Positions 47,301 to 59,217 of a stretch of 64,000 nucleotides of DNA are shown one piece after another. How positions within the stretch are numbered: position 1 is the stretch's first letter; every line of letters begins with the position of its first letter. The stretch is taken from NCBI GenBank assembly GCA_019022655.1, contig JAFJYI010000138.1:1302001-1366000 (forward strand), in the 5' to 3' direction. Below the pieces are notes generated by a model. That model had not been told where the DNA came from. It ran no database searches and saw only the letters and a program-made list of their open reading frames with translations. Made by a program: the position numbers and the translations under genes. This DNA comes from Acacia acuminata. Taxonomy: Eukaryota > Streptophyta > Magnoliopsida > Fabales > Fabaceae.

Positions 47301-49622
47301 ATGGCTCCAAATTCAGTTCCGGCGATGATCGAGAAGACCAGGGACTTTTCGTCGTTACATGTGGACGAATCGCAGTCTCCCCTGTTTCCGGAGAAGCAAA
47401 AGGCTGCAAGTCCCAAGCAGTTCACATGGGTTCTTCTTCTCAAACTCCACAAAGTTTTCATCTGCTTCTCGTGGCTGAGCATGGCGTTGAAAGCCACGTT
47501 TTCCTTGGTCAAGAAACGCATTTCCTTGTCGGACGTAAGCGATGAAGATTCCAAGAACAGAGGAAGGCTATACAGGTTCATCAAAGTTTTTCTTGCTCTT
47601 TCTGTTGGGGGTTTGGCCTTGGAACTCATTGCTCATTTGAACAAGTGGAATTTGCATGGTATGATTCGGCCATGGGAAGTTACAAACCTTCTTCAGTGGT
47701 CTTACATGGCTTGGCTCTCTTTCAGAGAAGATTACATTGCTCCTGTCGTCGTCTCTGTCTCCAAGTTCTGCATTGTTCTGTTCTTAATCCAATCTCTGGA
47801 TCGCCTCATACTCTGTATTGGGTGTTTCTGGATCAAGTATAAGAAGTTGAAGCCCACCATTGAAGCAGATGCTTGTGACATTGAGGACCCTTCAAAATTC
47901 CCCATGGTTCTAGTTCAGATTCCCATGTGCAATGAGAGAGAGGTAAGAGAAAAAGCTGAAACTGATCTAGCAGAATTGGATTGATTTGTCAGTGTTAAAT
48001 ATCATTACAATTTTTTATCATGTGCTGAAGCATTGAGTTTGATTTTATGTAGGTTTATGCTCAATCAATCGGTGCTGCTTGTCAATTGGATTGGCCAAAG
48101 GACCGAATATTAATTCAAGTGTTGGACGATTCAAGCGATGGACATGTGCAGCTTCTGATCAAAGATGAGGTTTCCTCGTGGAAAGAGAAAGGAGTGAACA
48201 TTGTGTACAGGCATAGATTGATCAGAACTGGCTATAAAGCTGGGAATCTTAAGTCAGCTATGTCATGCGACAATGTTAAAGATTACGAGTTCGTTGCAAT
48301 TTTCGATGCAGATTTCCAGCCAAACCCTGATTTCCTGAAACAAACCATCCCCCATTTCGAGGTGGTTCTAATAACTAACTCATATATAAGGACAAGTCTG
48401 AAAATGACTTTTTTTTTTTCTAGTCTGGACAAATTCTCTTTAAATGACTTTCTTGACATTTTTTCTTTTTACAGGGAAAGCCGGATGTGGGTCTGGTTCA
48501 GGCTAGATGGGCCTTTGTGAACAAAGATGAGAACTTACTCACAAGGCTTCAGAACATTAACCTGTGCTTTCACTTTGAGGTGGAACAACAAGTGAATGGT
48601 CATTTCCTTAATTTCTTCGGATTCAATGGAACAGCAGGTGTTTGGAGGATAAGGGCCTTGGAGGAATCTGGTGGATGGTTGGAGAGAACCACAGTGGAAG
48701 ACATGGATATAGCTGTCAGAGCACACTTGAATGGATGGAAGTTCATCTTCCTTAATGATGTCAAAGTTCTTTGTGAATTACCAGAATCTTATGAGGCTTA
48801 CAAGAAACAGCAACATCGCTGGCATTCTGGTCCCATGCAGCTTTTCCGTCTATGTCTTCCTGCTATAATAACTTCCAAGGTAGGTATTTTTAAATTCCCA
48901 TTTCTTTTAATTCAGGAAGATCATTTTTTTTGGCAGTATAGGATCTATGTGCGTATGATCTTATGAAATATGATCTGGGTTTTGTGCAGATAACGGCATG
49001 GAAGAAGGCAAACTTGATCCTTCTTTTCTTCCTACTGAGGAAACTCATACTTCCCTTCTATTCATTCACATTGTTCTGTATCATCCTACCATTGACCATG
49101 TTCATACCTGAAGCTGAACTACCCCTTTGGGTGATATGCTATGTCCCCATTTTCATGTCTTTCTTGAACATACTTCCTGCTCCAAAATCTGTCCCATTTT
49201 TAGTACCTTACCTGCTTTTCGAGAACACCATGTCGGTGACAAAGTTCAATGCCATGGTTTCTGGGCTGTTTCAGCTGGGAAGTGCATATGAGTGGGTTGT
49301 GACTAAGAAGACAGGGAGATCATCTGAGTCAGATTTGTTATCCTTGGCTGAGAGAGAATCAAAGTCCTCAAGTGAAGATAAAATCTCGAGGAGGCATTCT
49401 GACTCTGGCTTGGAATTACTGACAAAACTCAAGCAAGTGGAAGCCCCAAAGAAGAAGAGAAACAGAATCTACAGGAAGGAGCTTGCGCTTGCTTTTCTTT
49501 TACTCACAGCATCTGCTAGAAGCCTTCTATCAGCACATGGGGTTCATTTCTATTTCCTGCTTTTCCAAGGACTCTCATTTCTGCTAATGGGTTTGGATTT
49601 AATTGGTGAGCAGGTGGACTGA
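47301..49622 (+). CDS. CSLC4: Cellulose synthase-like C (CSLC4-type) xyloglucan beta-1,4-glucan synthase
   Basis: Four exons, 47301-47942, 48053-48361, 48475-48879 and 48990-49622, all in phase, give 662 residues (Arabidopsis CSLC4 is about 673). The protein opens MAPNSVPAMIEK, as CSLC4 does. It is a family 2 processive glycosyltransferase of the Golgi membrane that makes the glucan backbone of xyloglucan from UDP-glucose. Visible catalytic set: DD at 239-240 (VLDDSSDG), DxD at 299-301 (FDADF), ED at 392-393 (TVEDMD) and QQHRW at 429-433. Two hydrophobic segments before the catalytic loop and about four after it fit the family topology. The linker near residues 560-610 is Ser/Lys-rich. All key residues are present. 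CSLC5 is the nearest alternative name. Confidence 0.93.
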
Positions 49623-49719
49623 GATATTATTTAGAGGCAAGGAAAAGGTTCTAGGATTATTGTGTCAAGTTCATATGATATAGGATCATTTTGAAAGATT
49701 GAAATGATCAGCAGACAAC

Positions 49720-49721
49720 CG

Positions 49722-49759
<38 letters not shown>
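49720..49759. repeat. Poly(A) tract of nearly 40 bases, 100 bp after the CSLC stop
   Basis: An almost pure A run shortly after the stop codon. It may be a slipped microsatellite in the 3' UTR or a retroposed A tail; no retroposed body was recognised. Confidence 0.8.
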
Positions 49760-49760
<1 letters not shown>

Positions 49761-51486
49761 GAGAGGTCAAAGTAGAGTTGGTGATATCATCAGAAGGTAT
49801 AAAGAATAATAAGTGTTGAAGGTCCATAGGAAAAGAATCTCTGCTCATTTTTTGATTGATTTTTATTTTTATTTATTTATCAGGAATTGGTAATTCATTG
49901 GCTTCTGGGGATTTTACTCATGTAAAGCTTTTTAGACCTAAGAATATAATGTTGGAGCATAATTGTATGTAATGTCTCAGGCACCATCACCTTGTGAAAT
50001 GGTATAACTTGTCCTCCTAATAAAGAAATCTCCATATTAAGGCAGAGAGCATGGTGCAAACCCATTTCATGTGCACCAGTAATTCCACTAATAACAATTT
50101 GACCAAATGTTATCATTAATATTAAGTAATTATGGCACATTCCAATTTTACACTCAAATACAAAATCCCAATTCAAGGTCCGATTTCCACTTTAACAAGG
50201 TTTAATCTCACGACGATGGAATAATCATTCAGGATTCCATTTTACAGACTTCATAGTTGTATAACAGTGTATAGACAGATGACATGCACAGAGGTACCAA
50301 ATATGTCGGCGCAAACGAATTTGTCTTGTTCTTTTTATTGGGTAATTCCACCAATAACAACAGCTTGAGCACTTTCTTTGACATTAGTGGTAATGTTTTG
50401 TGGAAACAACACATGGCCCATGTTACTTTTCAAATACAGAAACCACAATTTCTGCTTTACGCTGGCTATCTCCCATTAAAAGAATGCTTCCCGTTAATTA
50501 ATTCATTGATTACAGATAAAACTTAATTTTAATCGGGATAAGATATTGTCACTACCAATGTCATTCCGCCGTTAGATCAGAATCTCAATAGGAGAAAGAA
50601 ATGATAAAAGTAATCTATTGAGATTTTGATCTAAAGGCGGAAAAATGGTAGTGATATTGGTAGTGACTGAAATCGGTAGTGACAATATCCCATCTCATTT
50701 TAATCATAACCCCATAATTCTTACCGAGGAATACACGCACACATGCATAACTGCTCAAACAACTTCCCTTGGATACAATTTTTTAGGCTCACACGCTTTG
50801 AAAAAGGCACTAAATCAATAGTTATAATTATTAATTATTATTATTTACCATTGTTTCTCCAATTATTTTGATAAAAAAAATTTAAATTTTTTTACACATA
50901 CCATCAATTCCCCTCAACCCTTTTGATATAAAAATTTTAGGAAAGGGTTAGACTTACCTATAATTTAAAAGTAGGGCAAAATCTCTCTTTCTCATAAGAA
51001 TTTCCCCCTTTTCAACTAGACACAAATACACAATTTTTTTAAAATTCATAAAAATAGTAACCAAAGAATAAATTAGTGGGCCTTAGTGGGCCTCCACGGA
51101 CTATGCACTTTACTTTTACCACGAAAGCCCAGTAAACCTAACAGCGTTACAAACGATTCAGTCTCCTCTCTCACTTCACTTCCCGCCGATTTTGCTCTAC
51201 TCGGCTCCTTCCCCGAGAAGCATTCCTGATCGCTGCTCGACCTGTCTTTTCAGTTTTTCACCCTCACTCTCTTTCAAAATTTCTTAACTTTGAAATTTGA
51301 ATCATCATCGCCATCGCTCTTTAACTTTTTCTCATCCTTGGTTGATTTTGGGTAGTAGGTCTCGCGGTGATCAACAGTGATTGAGGAACTGGGTTGGTGA
51401 ACCATGCAATGAACTTTAGGATAGTTGAGTGATTTTTCTCTTCTTTCTGTAAACTAAGATGCTGGTCTCTTGCTTGCAGATTTCCA
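49760..51486. other. Intergenic and 5' leader of the RNase H1 gene
   Basis: AT-rich, with one MITE (50536-50697). From about 51130 the sequence becomes leader-like. CTTGCTTGCAG at 51470-51480 just before the ATG looks like a splice acceptor, so a 5' UTR intron is likely. Confidence 0.5.
50536..50697. mobile_element. Palindromic MITE
   Basis: GGGATAAGATATTGTCACTACC at the left is mirrored by GGTAGTGACAATATCCCATC at the right. Inner arms CCGCCGTTAGATCAGAATCT and AGATTTTGATCTAAAGGCGG also pair. It is related to 31016-31155. Confidence 0.68.
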
Positions 51487-53936
51487 ATGTCGGAAGAGAA
51501 GGATGCTTTCTACCTCGTCAGGAAGGGTGATGTTGTTGGCATTTACAAGAGTTTGAGTGACATCCAAGTTCATCTTGCATCTTCTGTAAGTACTGTTTCA
51601 GCCTATTGTTTGACGTGTAATCTCTTGCTCTGGTTGCAAATTAGAGTGTGGAAAGGCTTTTTTCTTTTAATTAAGTTTGGGGGATGCTTAATTTTTTTAA
51701 TTTTGGTTATCAGAAATATACTAAACTAAGAGGATTGACTTTAGGTTGTTGGCGATCATTTTTTTGTCATGTTCTCCCATCTGAGTGTTCACATTTCGAA
51801 TGTTCCAAGTTTCCTACAGGTTGGCTCCTTAGAGATTTTCAAAGGATATTCTTTATCGAAGAAAGCGGAGGAGTACCTTGCCTCACATGGGATTAGGGAC
51901 GCTGCCTACTCTATCAGCGCCGCTGATGTGGGCGAAGGACTTTTTGGAAGTATTGTGTCTTGTCCTTTTCAGGTTCGATTGCTTTAGACCCTTTTCCTTT
52001 TTGTCCCAGGGGATGATAATGACAGTTTATTGTTGTTGAAGTCTTAATTTTATTTTCAGTCTGCTACTCCAGAGCTTATGAAATTTGCGTCTCGGTCTAA
52101 TTTTCTTTCAGCAACCGTATCATTCTGGAGGAAAATCATCTGACATAAACTTACCATCGAAGGTGTTGCAAGGAGCTTATCAACTTGAAAATAATGTAAG
52201 TTGTCAATGTTAATGCAAAATAAACATTATGCACTTCAAGGTTATTTATAGCAATAGCATAGCACACATTTTGATCGTTCGGTGGCCACTATTCATCTGA
52301 AGATCAAAACATTTCTCAGATCTAGTGTGTTGTCTAACATCTTAGAGTTGTTGGGATTTAAATTATGAGGCAAATCCATAATCCTATAATTTGGACATTA
52401 AAATTATGATTTAATCATATTAACCAGTTTTACTGTGTTGACTGCATGCCCCCCTTTTCTGTCTCACTGAAGGTGGTTGGATCATCGTCATTTTCAACAA
52501 ATTCTCAGAGGCGCCAAATTTTTAATGCAGCTCAATCAAATTTGTCAACTTGTGTAAGTTGGTTTGTTAATGATCTGCATTGTTAATATTGGTATGCGTT
52601 AGAAAGTGGTAGGCCTGTTACTTCCGGTAGTCATATTTAAGTGTGTCATGGGCATTCTCTAGATGGTTTATATCCTGTTGAATGACAATAAAGCTTTGTT
52701 TTGAATTTTATTTCTCTTTGAAAGGAAGGCAAAATGCCTTTAGATGGCGGAACTTTCCTCTTTTCCATTATTGGTTTTATCATCTATAGTGGTGTTTTTT
52801 TATTGTTACATTTATATCTATTCCTTAACCTAATATTGGCATACCTTTTCAAAATAATTATTGCAACAATGAACGTTAGACATATCTTATCCGCAGCTTT
52901 CTTGTATTATTGAGTTTGATGGTGCTGCAAAAGGAAATCCTGGACCGGCTGGTGCAGGAGCTGTTCTGCGTGCTGAAGATGGGAGCAAGGTATATGTTGT
53001 ATACTAATTTTCTTTTGAAAAATTATTCCCTGCAAAATGTGGCTCAGTGAGTTGCCTGTGTAGGTCTGTCGATTGCGTGAAGGATTGGGCTCCTCAACAA
53101 ACAACGCTGCTGAATATCGTGCTCTGATTTTAGGATTGAAATATGCCATTAAGAGAGGATATAAACACATCCGTGTACAAGGAGACTCCCTGCTTGTCTG
53201 CAATCAGGTTTGTCATCTCCTTTTTGGTGTGTGCATCAATTTATGTATATTGCTCTCCATTCCCTGCTCTCTCATTTTTTAATGTTGCATTATTTGATTG
53301 TAATGAAATTAAAATAAAGGAAAGAGGGAGGGCATGACATATTTACATGGAAATTTGTAGTAGTACTTTGCTGCTGGTTCGTTTATTTCATTGCTCTTGT
53401 AACAGATGAAGGGTTCGTGGAAAACCAAGAATGCAAATATGGCTTTCTTATGTAATGAGGCCAAGGAGCTGGCGGATAAGTTTTTATCGTTCCAAATCAA
53501 CCATGTTCTTAGGGTACTTTTTTGTTTAGCTCTGCACTATATATACAAGTATAACTATCGTTTTCTATTCCTTATTTAGTTTGTGTTTACCTCACTGGTA
53601 ATCTGTCTGTGAATAACATGCTTTTATTCATGTTTAAGGAATATAACTCTGAAGCTGATGTCCAAGCAAACCTGGCCGTAAATCTCAGAGGTAAAGCCTT
53701 AAACCCACAAGGCTTGTATTTTGCCAAAGCAGCTCATAATACTCACCTGTTTTTGGCTTATAATAGTATTGGATAATATAATGCAGCTTCTTAAAGATAT
53801 CCATCTCATATTGAGAAGCTGAACATTTTGTCAAGGGGGCCATGTTCATGTGTTTATATTTGTTGGGATGGAGAAAAAGCTGATTGATTTCTATGTTTTT
53901 GCAGCTGGCCAGGTGGAAGAAGATTGTCAGTGCTAA
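51487..53936 (+). CDS. RNH1A: Ribonuclease H1 with viroplasmin-like hybrid-binding domain
   Basis: Nine exons: 51487-51585, 51820-51972, 52112-52195, 52473-52553, 52897-52989, 53064-53207, 53406-53513, 53639-53690 and 53905-53936 (TAA). Together they give 281 residues, with GT..AG borders throughout. The N-terminus (DAFYLVRKGDVVGIYKSL) is the RNA:DNA hybrid-binding (viroplasmin) domain. After a variable linker comes the RNase H fold (EFDGAAKGNPGPAGAG, NNAAEYRALILGL, RVQGDSLLVCNQ, NSEADVQANLA) with the metal-binding tetrad Asp147, Glu187, Asp211 and Asp261. It cuts the RNA strand of R-loops. Plants have nuclear, mitochondrial and plastid forms; this one begins MSEEKDAFYL with no visible transit peptide, so I infer the nuclear form (Arabidopsis RNH1A). 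The last exon adds only AGQVEEDCQC. Confidence 0.9.
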
Positions 53937-55437
53937 TACCTTAGCTTTATGCAGTTGAAAACTAAGTAGGTGAAGGAACCTGTTAAATATATCTGAATAG
54001 ATAGGCAACTCTATTTTGGCACCTAATAGATGTGGTTATCCCTCACAAATGTTGCCGTTTTTATAGTTGACCCCTCTTTATGTGCAGTCCTCTGCTTTGT
54101 TCGAACTTTGATCCCTCTTCATTCAGACATGCTTGGCTCTTTGGTCAAGTGACATGCATATGCAAAACTGTTGTAACAACATTGCAGCTTTTGTATCAGC
54201 CTTTGAGGCCTCATCTTCCAAATCATTCTTTGTTAAATTTGAAAGGATAAATCATTCTCGGATACGAGATATTGAGATATTTAGTCCAAAGAAAGTTTCA
54301 AAAAATAATTCGTGGAATTCTAACCACCTTGGGGCCTTTTGGTTTCAAATTAATGGTGTGTTTTAATTAGCTTTTGGAGGAAAAAATGAAAAAAAAAAAA
54401 AAAAAAAATGATTTTATGTGTGCTTGTTTGGAACAGTAAGTGGAGCTTTTAAAAATAGCTTTTCAATTGTAATATATGGTATACGGGGTAAATATGTTAG
54501 GAGTTTTGTATCGATTTATGTCAATAAGCACTTTTGGAGTTTCCAAAAGTGATCTAACAAGCACAAAATAGATTTTTGAGAATAGCTTCCGAAAATATAG
54601 AAATAAATAGTTTATGGGAAAACCATGGTTTTCCACCTAAATAATGATTTTCGGGTAAAAAATAGATTCCGGAGAAAAAGAGTGTTTGGCTGCTTTACAA
54701 CAAAATTATGGTTTTGGAGAAGAGTTCTTCCGGTTTTTTTTCAAGTGTTTGGGTTACTATTTACCAAACTATGGTTTTGACCCCCCTCTAAACAAGTGTT
54801 TATTGATTCCTAAAACCGAAAAAAGAAAATGTTTGAGTATTTTGCAGCTGGTTTTTTCCACTTTTTGTTTTCAAACATAAGAAAATGGATACAATTTGGA
54901 GTTATTTTATTTTTGGAAAACATTTTAGACCGAAAAATACGCGCCTTCTGGGTTCTTATTATTGCTATCGAACGTGTAATTATTTGTTAATTTTTTAATA
55001 GCTTCCAAGTTCAGTTTACAGTTTACTCTAATTGTTTTGACGCTCTCTCCGAAAATGAGTTTTATGGATGAGTAAATCTAGACTTACCCAGGCAAGACCC
55101 ATAAACGCTGGTGATTAACTAATTAAGTGATAGCATAGCATCAGTAATGATGAGCCAAGAGTTGCTTAACGTAAATCTTACAACGGATTAGTAGCCAGGA
55201 AGAGACCATCATTACTCATCAGATTTATTACCAGAAAAGATTTTATTTTTGGTATCTGGAGTCTGGACGCGCTACACGTCTGAGCTACGTGGCCTTTTTT
55301 AATTGGGGAAAGGGTAGAAGAGCTCAAAGCTCCAAGGATAGGAGACATCGTTGCAAGACCACCTTCGAGGCACACAAAGTTAGGCCCTTCAGGTCTGAGC
55401 TATATTCCCATCTCCGGCAACACTCGCAGAGTGATTC
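53937..55437. other. Intergenic, probable decayed MITE at about 54.3-54.9 kb
   Basis: GGGGCCTTTTGGTTTCAAAT near 54330 and CAAACATAAGAAAATGG near 54870 resemble opposed MITE ends, but I could not confirm inverted repeats or a target duplication. No coding frame. Confidence 0.35.
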
Positions 55438-57345
55438 ATGATGGTCGCAATTTCGGCATTTTCCTCTCTCTTCCCATCTTGCACCGCTCGTAGAATTCCC
55501 TCTCCTTCTCCGTCCTTGTCTTTTCGAAATGTCCACTTGCAGTCTTGTTTTTCCCCTTTGAAACAGCGCACAAGTAAGAATCCTAGACTCAGATTGGTGA
55601 AGGCAGTAGAAGAAGAAACCCAGGTTTCGCAGCAACAAGACGACCCACAAGAAGAACCATCGACGTCCGACCAGCAACCCGTTGTTGTTCCCGTTTCCCC
55701 ATCGGATACTCTTACCATGTTCTTTCAGGTGCTTCCAGTTTTACTTCGACCATCAGCTGTTTGTTATAATGCCTGTGTGAAAACTCATTTGATTATCGAA
55801 AATTTAATTACTGGCTAATTCTATGCCCGTTATCGTTGATTTTGCTCCAAAATAAACATCACTTTCACTTGTCCAAGCAACAGATTCTGTTATAGCTATC
55901 ATGGCCTTGAAATTGACGAGAGAACTCTTTGATGGTCCATTTCCTTCATTTGGATGGCTTGTACATGTTGTTTCAATTAGGCCTTCATTTAGAAACTTTA
56001 TGGTTTGTATTATTTTATATGTGACTTACAGTTTACGTGTTTGAAATTTGAAGGCTGAGGGAACCCTGAATGAATCAGCCATTCCAGCAGTCTCCAAAGC
56101 CTTAGAGGTAACTAATTTGACATTCTTAATTTACTTTCTTTTTCTTTCAACATAATTTTGATGCTAATAATACTTTTCTGAGTTTCCTGATGAACTTAGT
56201 AGTGGTAATGGCCGGTGTCGCTTGCTTATGATTGGAATATATTTTGTAAAATGACTGTCCATAGTTTTCGAGTCTTAAAGACATGAGCACAGCTTCATAT
56301 ATTGGTTGGTTGGTACTTGCTGTATAAATATTTATGAGTTGCCCATTCTAACATCTTACCATGATTTGGAATCTTAATCAAGCTACGACATTTTCTGCGT
56401 TGATTAAAAATGGTCTGTGAAATCTGTCTGTGTTTATGTCATAAGGCTACAATATACATTCCTTATTACTTTCATACGATCTAGTCAACCTGGGATCACA
56501 ATAAGATTTTGCATGAGTATTGATAATTGATAATTTATGTGGGAATTGGGGAACCATAGGCAACCTTGTATGCCTGTATTTGAATTGTCGGTGAATAATA
56601 GAAAAACGAAGGATTAGACCAAATTTTTTTGTGAAAGAACAAGAAAATGTGATCATACTCGTACTTGTACCTGTAATCTGTTACAGTATTTGAATTTCCC
56701 ACAAGTAAATTTGACATGATTGATTAGTGTATGGTACACTTTCACTATGGAAGTGAAGTGGAGCCAGTACGTTTCTTGTTTGTTGCAACAGCTATAGCTT
56801 AATCTAGTCATACGCGTTTCACTCAATGTTTTTCTCTGTGAAATAAATTGTTCATTTTTAGCTACTTTTTCCTTTATCCTATACAGTTTGTTGACATCAA
56901 AACTCAGCTCATTAAAGTTCTTTCCTACTTTTGTAGGTGATGGAGGGTGTTCAAGATTTGAAGGTTCGGATTATTGAGGGAATCGCAAGTGTTGAGGTAT
57001 GTTTAATTTACTCAGATATTATTAATATAATTGCTCTTTCTTTTTAATAATTCTATATACTATCCTCTTATACATTATCAGGATTCGTGGCCGACAGGAT
57101 TTAAATTACTGTATCGTACTAACTTATTTGAAGTCAGCAGTATAGGGGTTTACTGTACTGTAATTGTACAACTTGACGTTTCAATGTCATTACTAACCAT
57201 TGGTGCTCGGATGCAGTTGAAGAAACAGACCACAGTACAAGCTACAGGTGTGGCTTCGGGTCTGGTAGAAACCTTACAAGGTTCAGGCTTTAAATTACAG
57301 ACATTGAATTTGAGTTTTGAGGATGAAGAGGATGCAGCTGCTTAG
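55438..57345 (+). CDS. Small plastid-targeted protein with HMA-like fold lacking CxxC
   Basis: Four exons, 55438-55728, 56054-56107, 56937-56996 and 57217-57345, give 177 residues. Residues 1 to about 55 are Ser/Arg-rich and low in acidic residues, like a chloroplast transit peptide. An acidic, Gln/Pro-rich linker follows. Residues about 92-172 (LTMFFQAEGTLNES.., VQDLKVRIIEGIASVELKK.., ETLQGSGFKLQTLNL) have the beta-alpha-beta-beta-alpha-beta rhythm and the final GxGFK..L of heavy-metal-associated (HMA) domains. The CxxC metal site is absent, so copper carriage is unlikely. I recall an Arabidopsis homologue (AT5G52960) carrying an unsupported tRNA-modification label; nothing here supports that enzyme. 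Function unknown. Confidence 0.75.
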
Positions 57346-58858
57346 ACTTGATATGCCATGTTTAGAGGACAAAACATTTCGCAGTGAGCCGTTATTTCTT
57401 AGAGGTGTTGATTAATTTATTTTTATGAGCTGATGAAGCAGCTAAATCATTTCAATGTAAAGTGAGCTGTTATGTGAAAGCAGGATGTCGAATGTGCTTT
57501 AATGGCACTTTTAATAGGCATTAGGCTGGTATATCTCTCTCTCATGTTGGACCAATAAGTGCTAGCAATGCTGATGCATTTCTCGTCGACAAAATCTCTA
57601 AGCTAAAACAAAATTAGATATCTTTGTGAGGAGGTGATTTTTCTTGTCATTGCATCCACCTACGATTTAAATGGTATATGCTCTAATTGCTTTTCCTCTT
57701 GTAACTGTTGGAGATTTGGGAAGTAACTAGATGTGTATCTTGTATGGAATTCAAGGTGAAAAGCTTACAGATCAACTTGATAAAATGAGTGTAAACTAAA
57801 CTATTTGCCTTTTTAGTTAAAAAATGGTAAAATATTATGACATGCATTGTTTAGAGAATAATTTAACCATACATATGTGGCCCTTCAAGGTTTATTTGTT
57901 GGTTAGATAGATAGCTTAGCTGTTAAAGATGTTTGACAATTAGGTTGAAGTTGAACGCTTGGAGAGAAAATATCAGAGTCAGGAAATTTTTCTTCTTGTG
58001 TCAGCATAGTCATACCCTAAGCATGGTATGTTGAATCAAGCTGTAACGCTGAACTCAAATCATTTCAGCTCAACCTAACCCAATTATTATATGATTTGAA
58101 GTGATGTTGGTGCCATTTCTTTTTCACTTAGCGTGAATGTATATAAAATAATTTGTATTCTTAGATGTAAAAGAGAGTGCATGGGCAAAAATCTTTTTGC
58201 ATTTTATCCGTTTGGCAAACGAAATGTAATGATAAGGGAATGAAAAGGAAAAGTAACATAATATTGAGGGGTAAAACGACTAAATATTTTCCAGAAACAG
58301 ACAAACGATGAAGATTTGCAAAAATAGTTTTTTACTGATCATACGGCACGCAATCATTCCTTTTCCACTGTAAACTGTGAAGCATTCGTGTCAAGCAAGC
58401 AAACAATGCAGTAAGTAACAATGCAAGGGGTGAGCATCTTATTATCTTTTATCTTTGTTTCTCATTGACTCGTGAATTTATCTGAATAGTTGATTGAGAA
58501 GAAAAGATAAAAGTATTATGACATTTTATATTGATTGACATATATGATTTAGAGATTATAAAATATAATTAAACATATATAACTTAGAGATTATAAGAAA
58601 AAATGAGAAAAGAATAAAAAAAAATATCACCTGGCCTTTTCAAGGGGTTACCAAACGAGGTATAAGTGCAAATATAAAATGAAAATTTGGTAACATAAAG
58701 GACTATCAATTTGTGAGTGGTGATGTAACAAGTAACAAGGACTCAGTCTTGAAAGAGAGGAATTCATAATTGGAGCTTTTACCCTCCAATAGTACTCTGC
58801 TTGGATTCTCGTCCTTCGTGATGCTTTAAATAAATGCTGCAATTTGGGACCCAAAAAT
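57346..58858. other. 3' flank and intergenic DNA, nothing recognisable
   Basis: Probable 3' UTR of the preceding gene to about 57.8 kb, then AT-rich DNA without a coding frame. Confidence 0.5.
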
Positions 58859-59217
58859 GGGAAAATTCACATAAGGGCCTTTTTTACAAGAAAAAATTTC
58901 AAAAAAATTCTCAAGATGACATTTTTGAAATTTTTAGAATCTACGTGAGTTGTTAATGGGGCGATATAATTGTTAACGGATAAGTCATTAACAATTAAAT
59001 CAACCCCATTAACAACAATTTGCTAACAACTAAATTAGCTCTGTTAACAACTATATCAGTATCCCATTAACAATTATATGAGCCCCGTTAACAACTCAAA
59101 CAACTCATGTAGATTTTGACCATCTCAAAAAAGGCCCTGGGGCCTTTTTTAGGATTTCAAAATCTTAGGATCTTTTTTAAGATTTTTCTGTAAAAAGGGC
59201 CCTTATGTGAAATTTCC
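58859..59217. mobile_element. Foldback MITE, same family as 46280-46606
   Basis: Left GGGAAAATTCACATAAGGGC against GGAAATTTCACATAAGGGCC (reverse complement of the right). The core repeats GTTAACAACTAAATTAGC-like words. Flanks CCCAAAAAT (58850-58858) and CCCAAACAA (59218-59226) match at 7 of 9 positions, an older target duplication. Confidence 0.72.

Noticed and set aside
47072..47629. 185-codon minus-strand frame
   Set aside because: Antisense to the first exon of the CSLC4-type gene and its leader.
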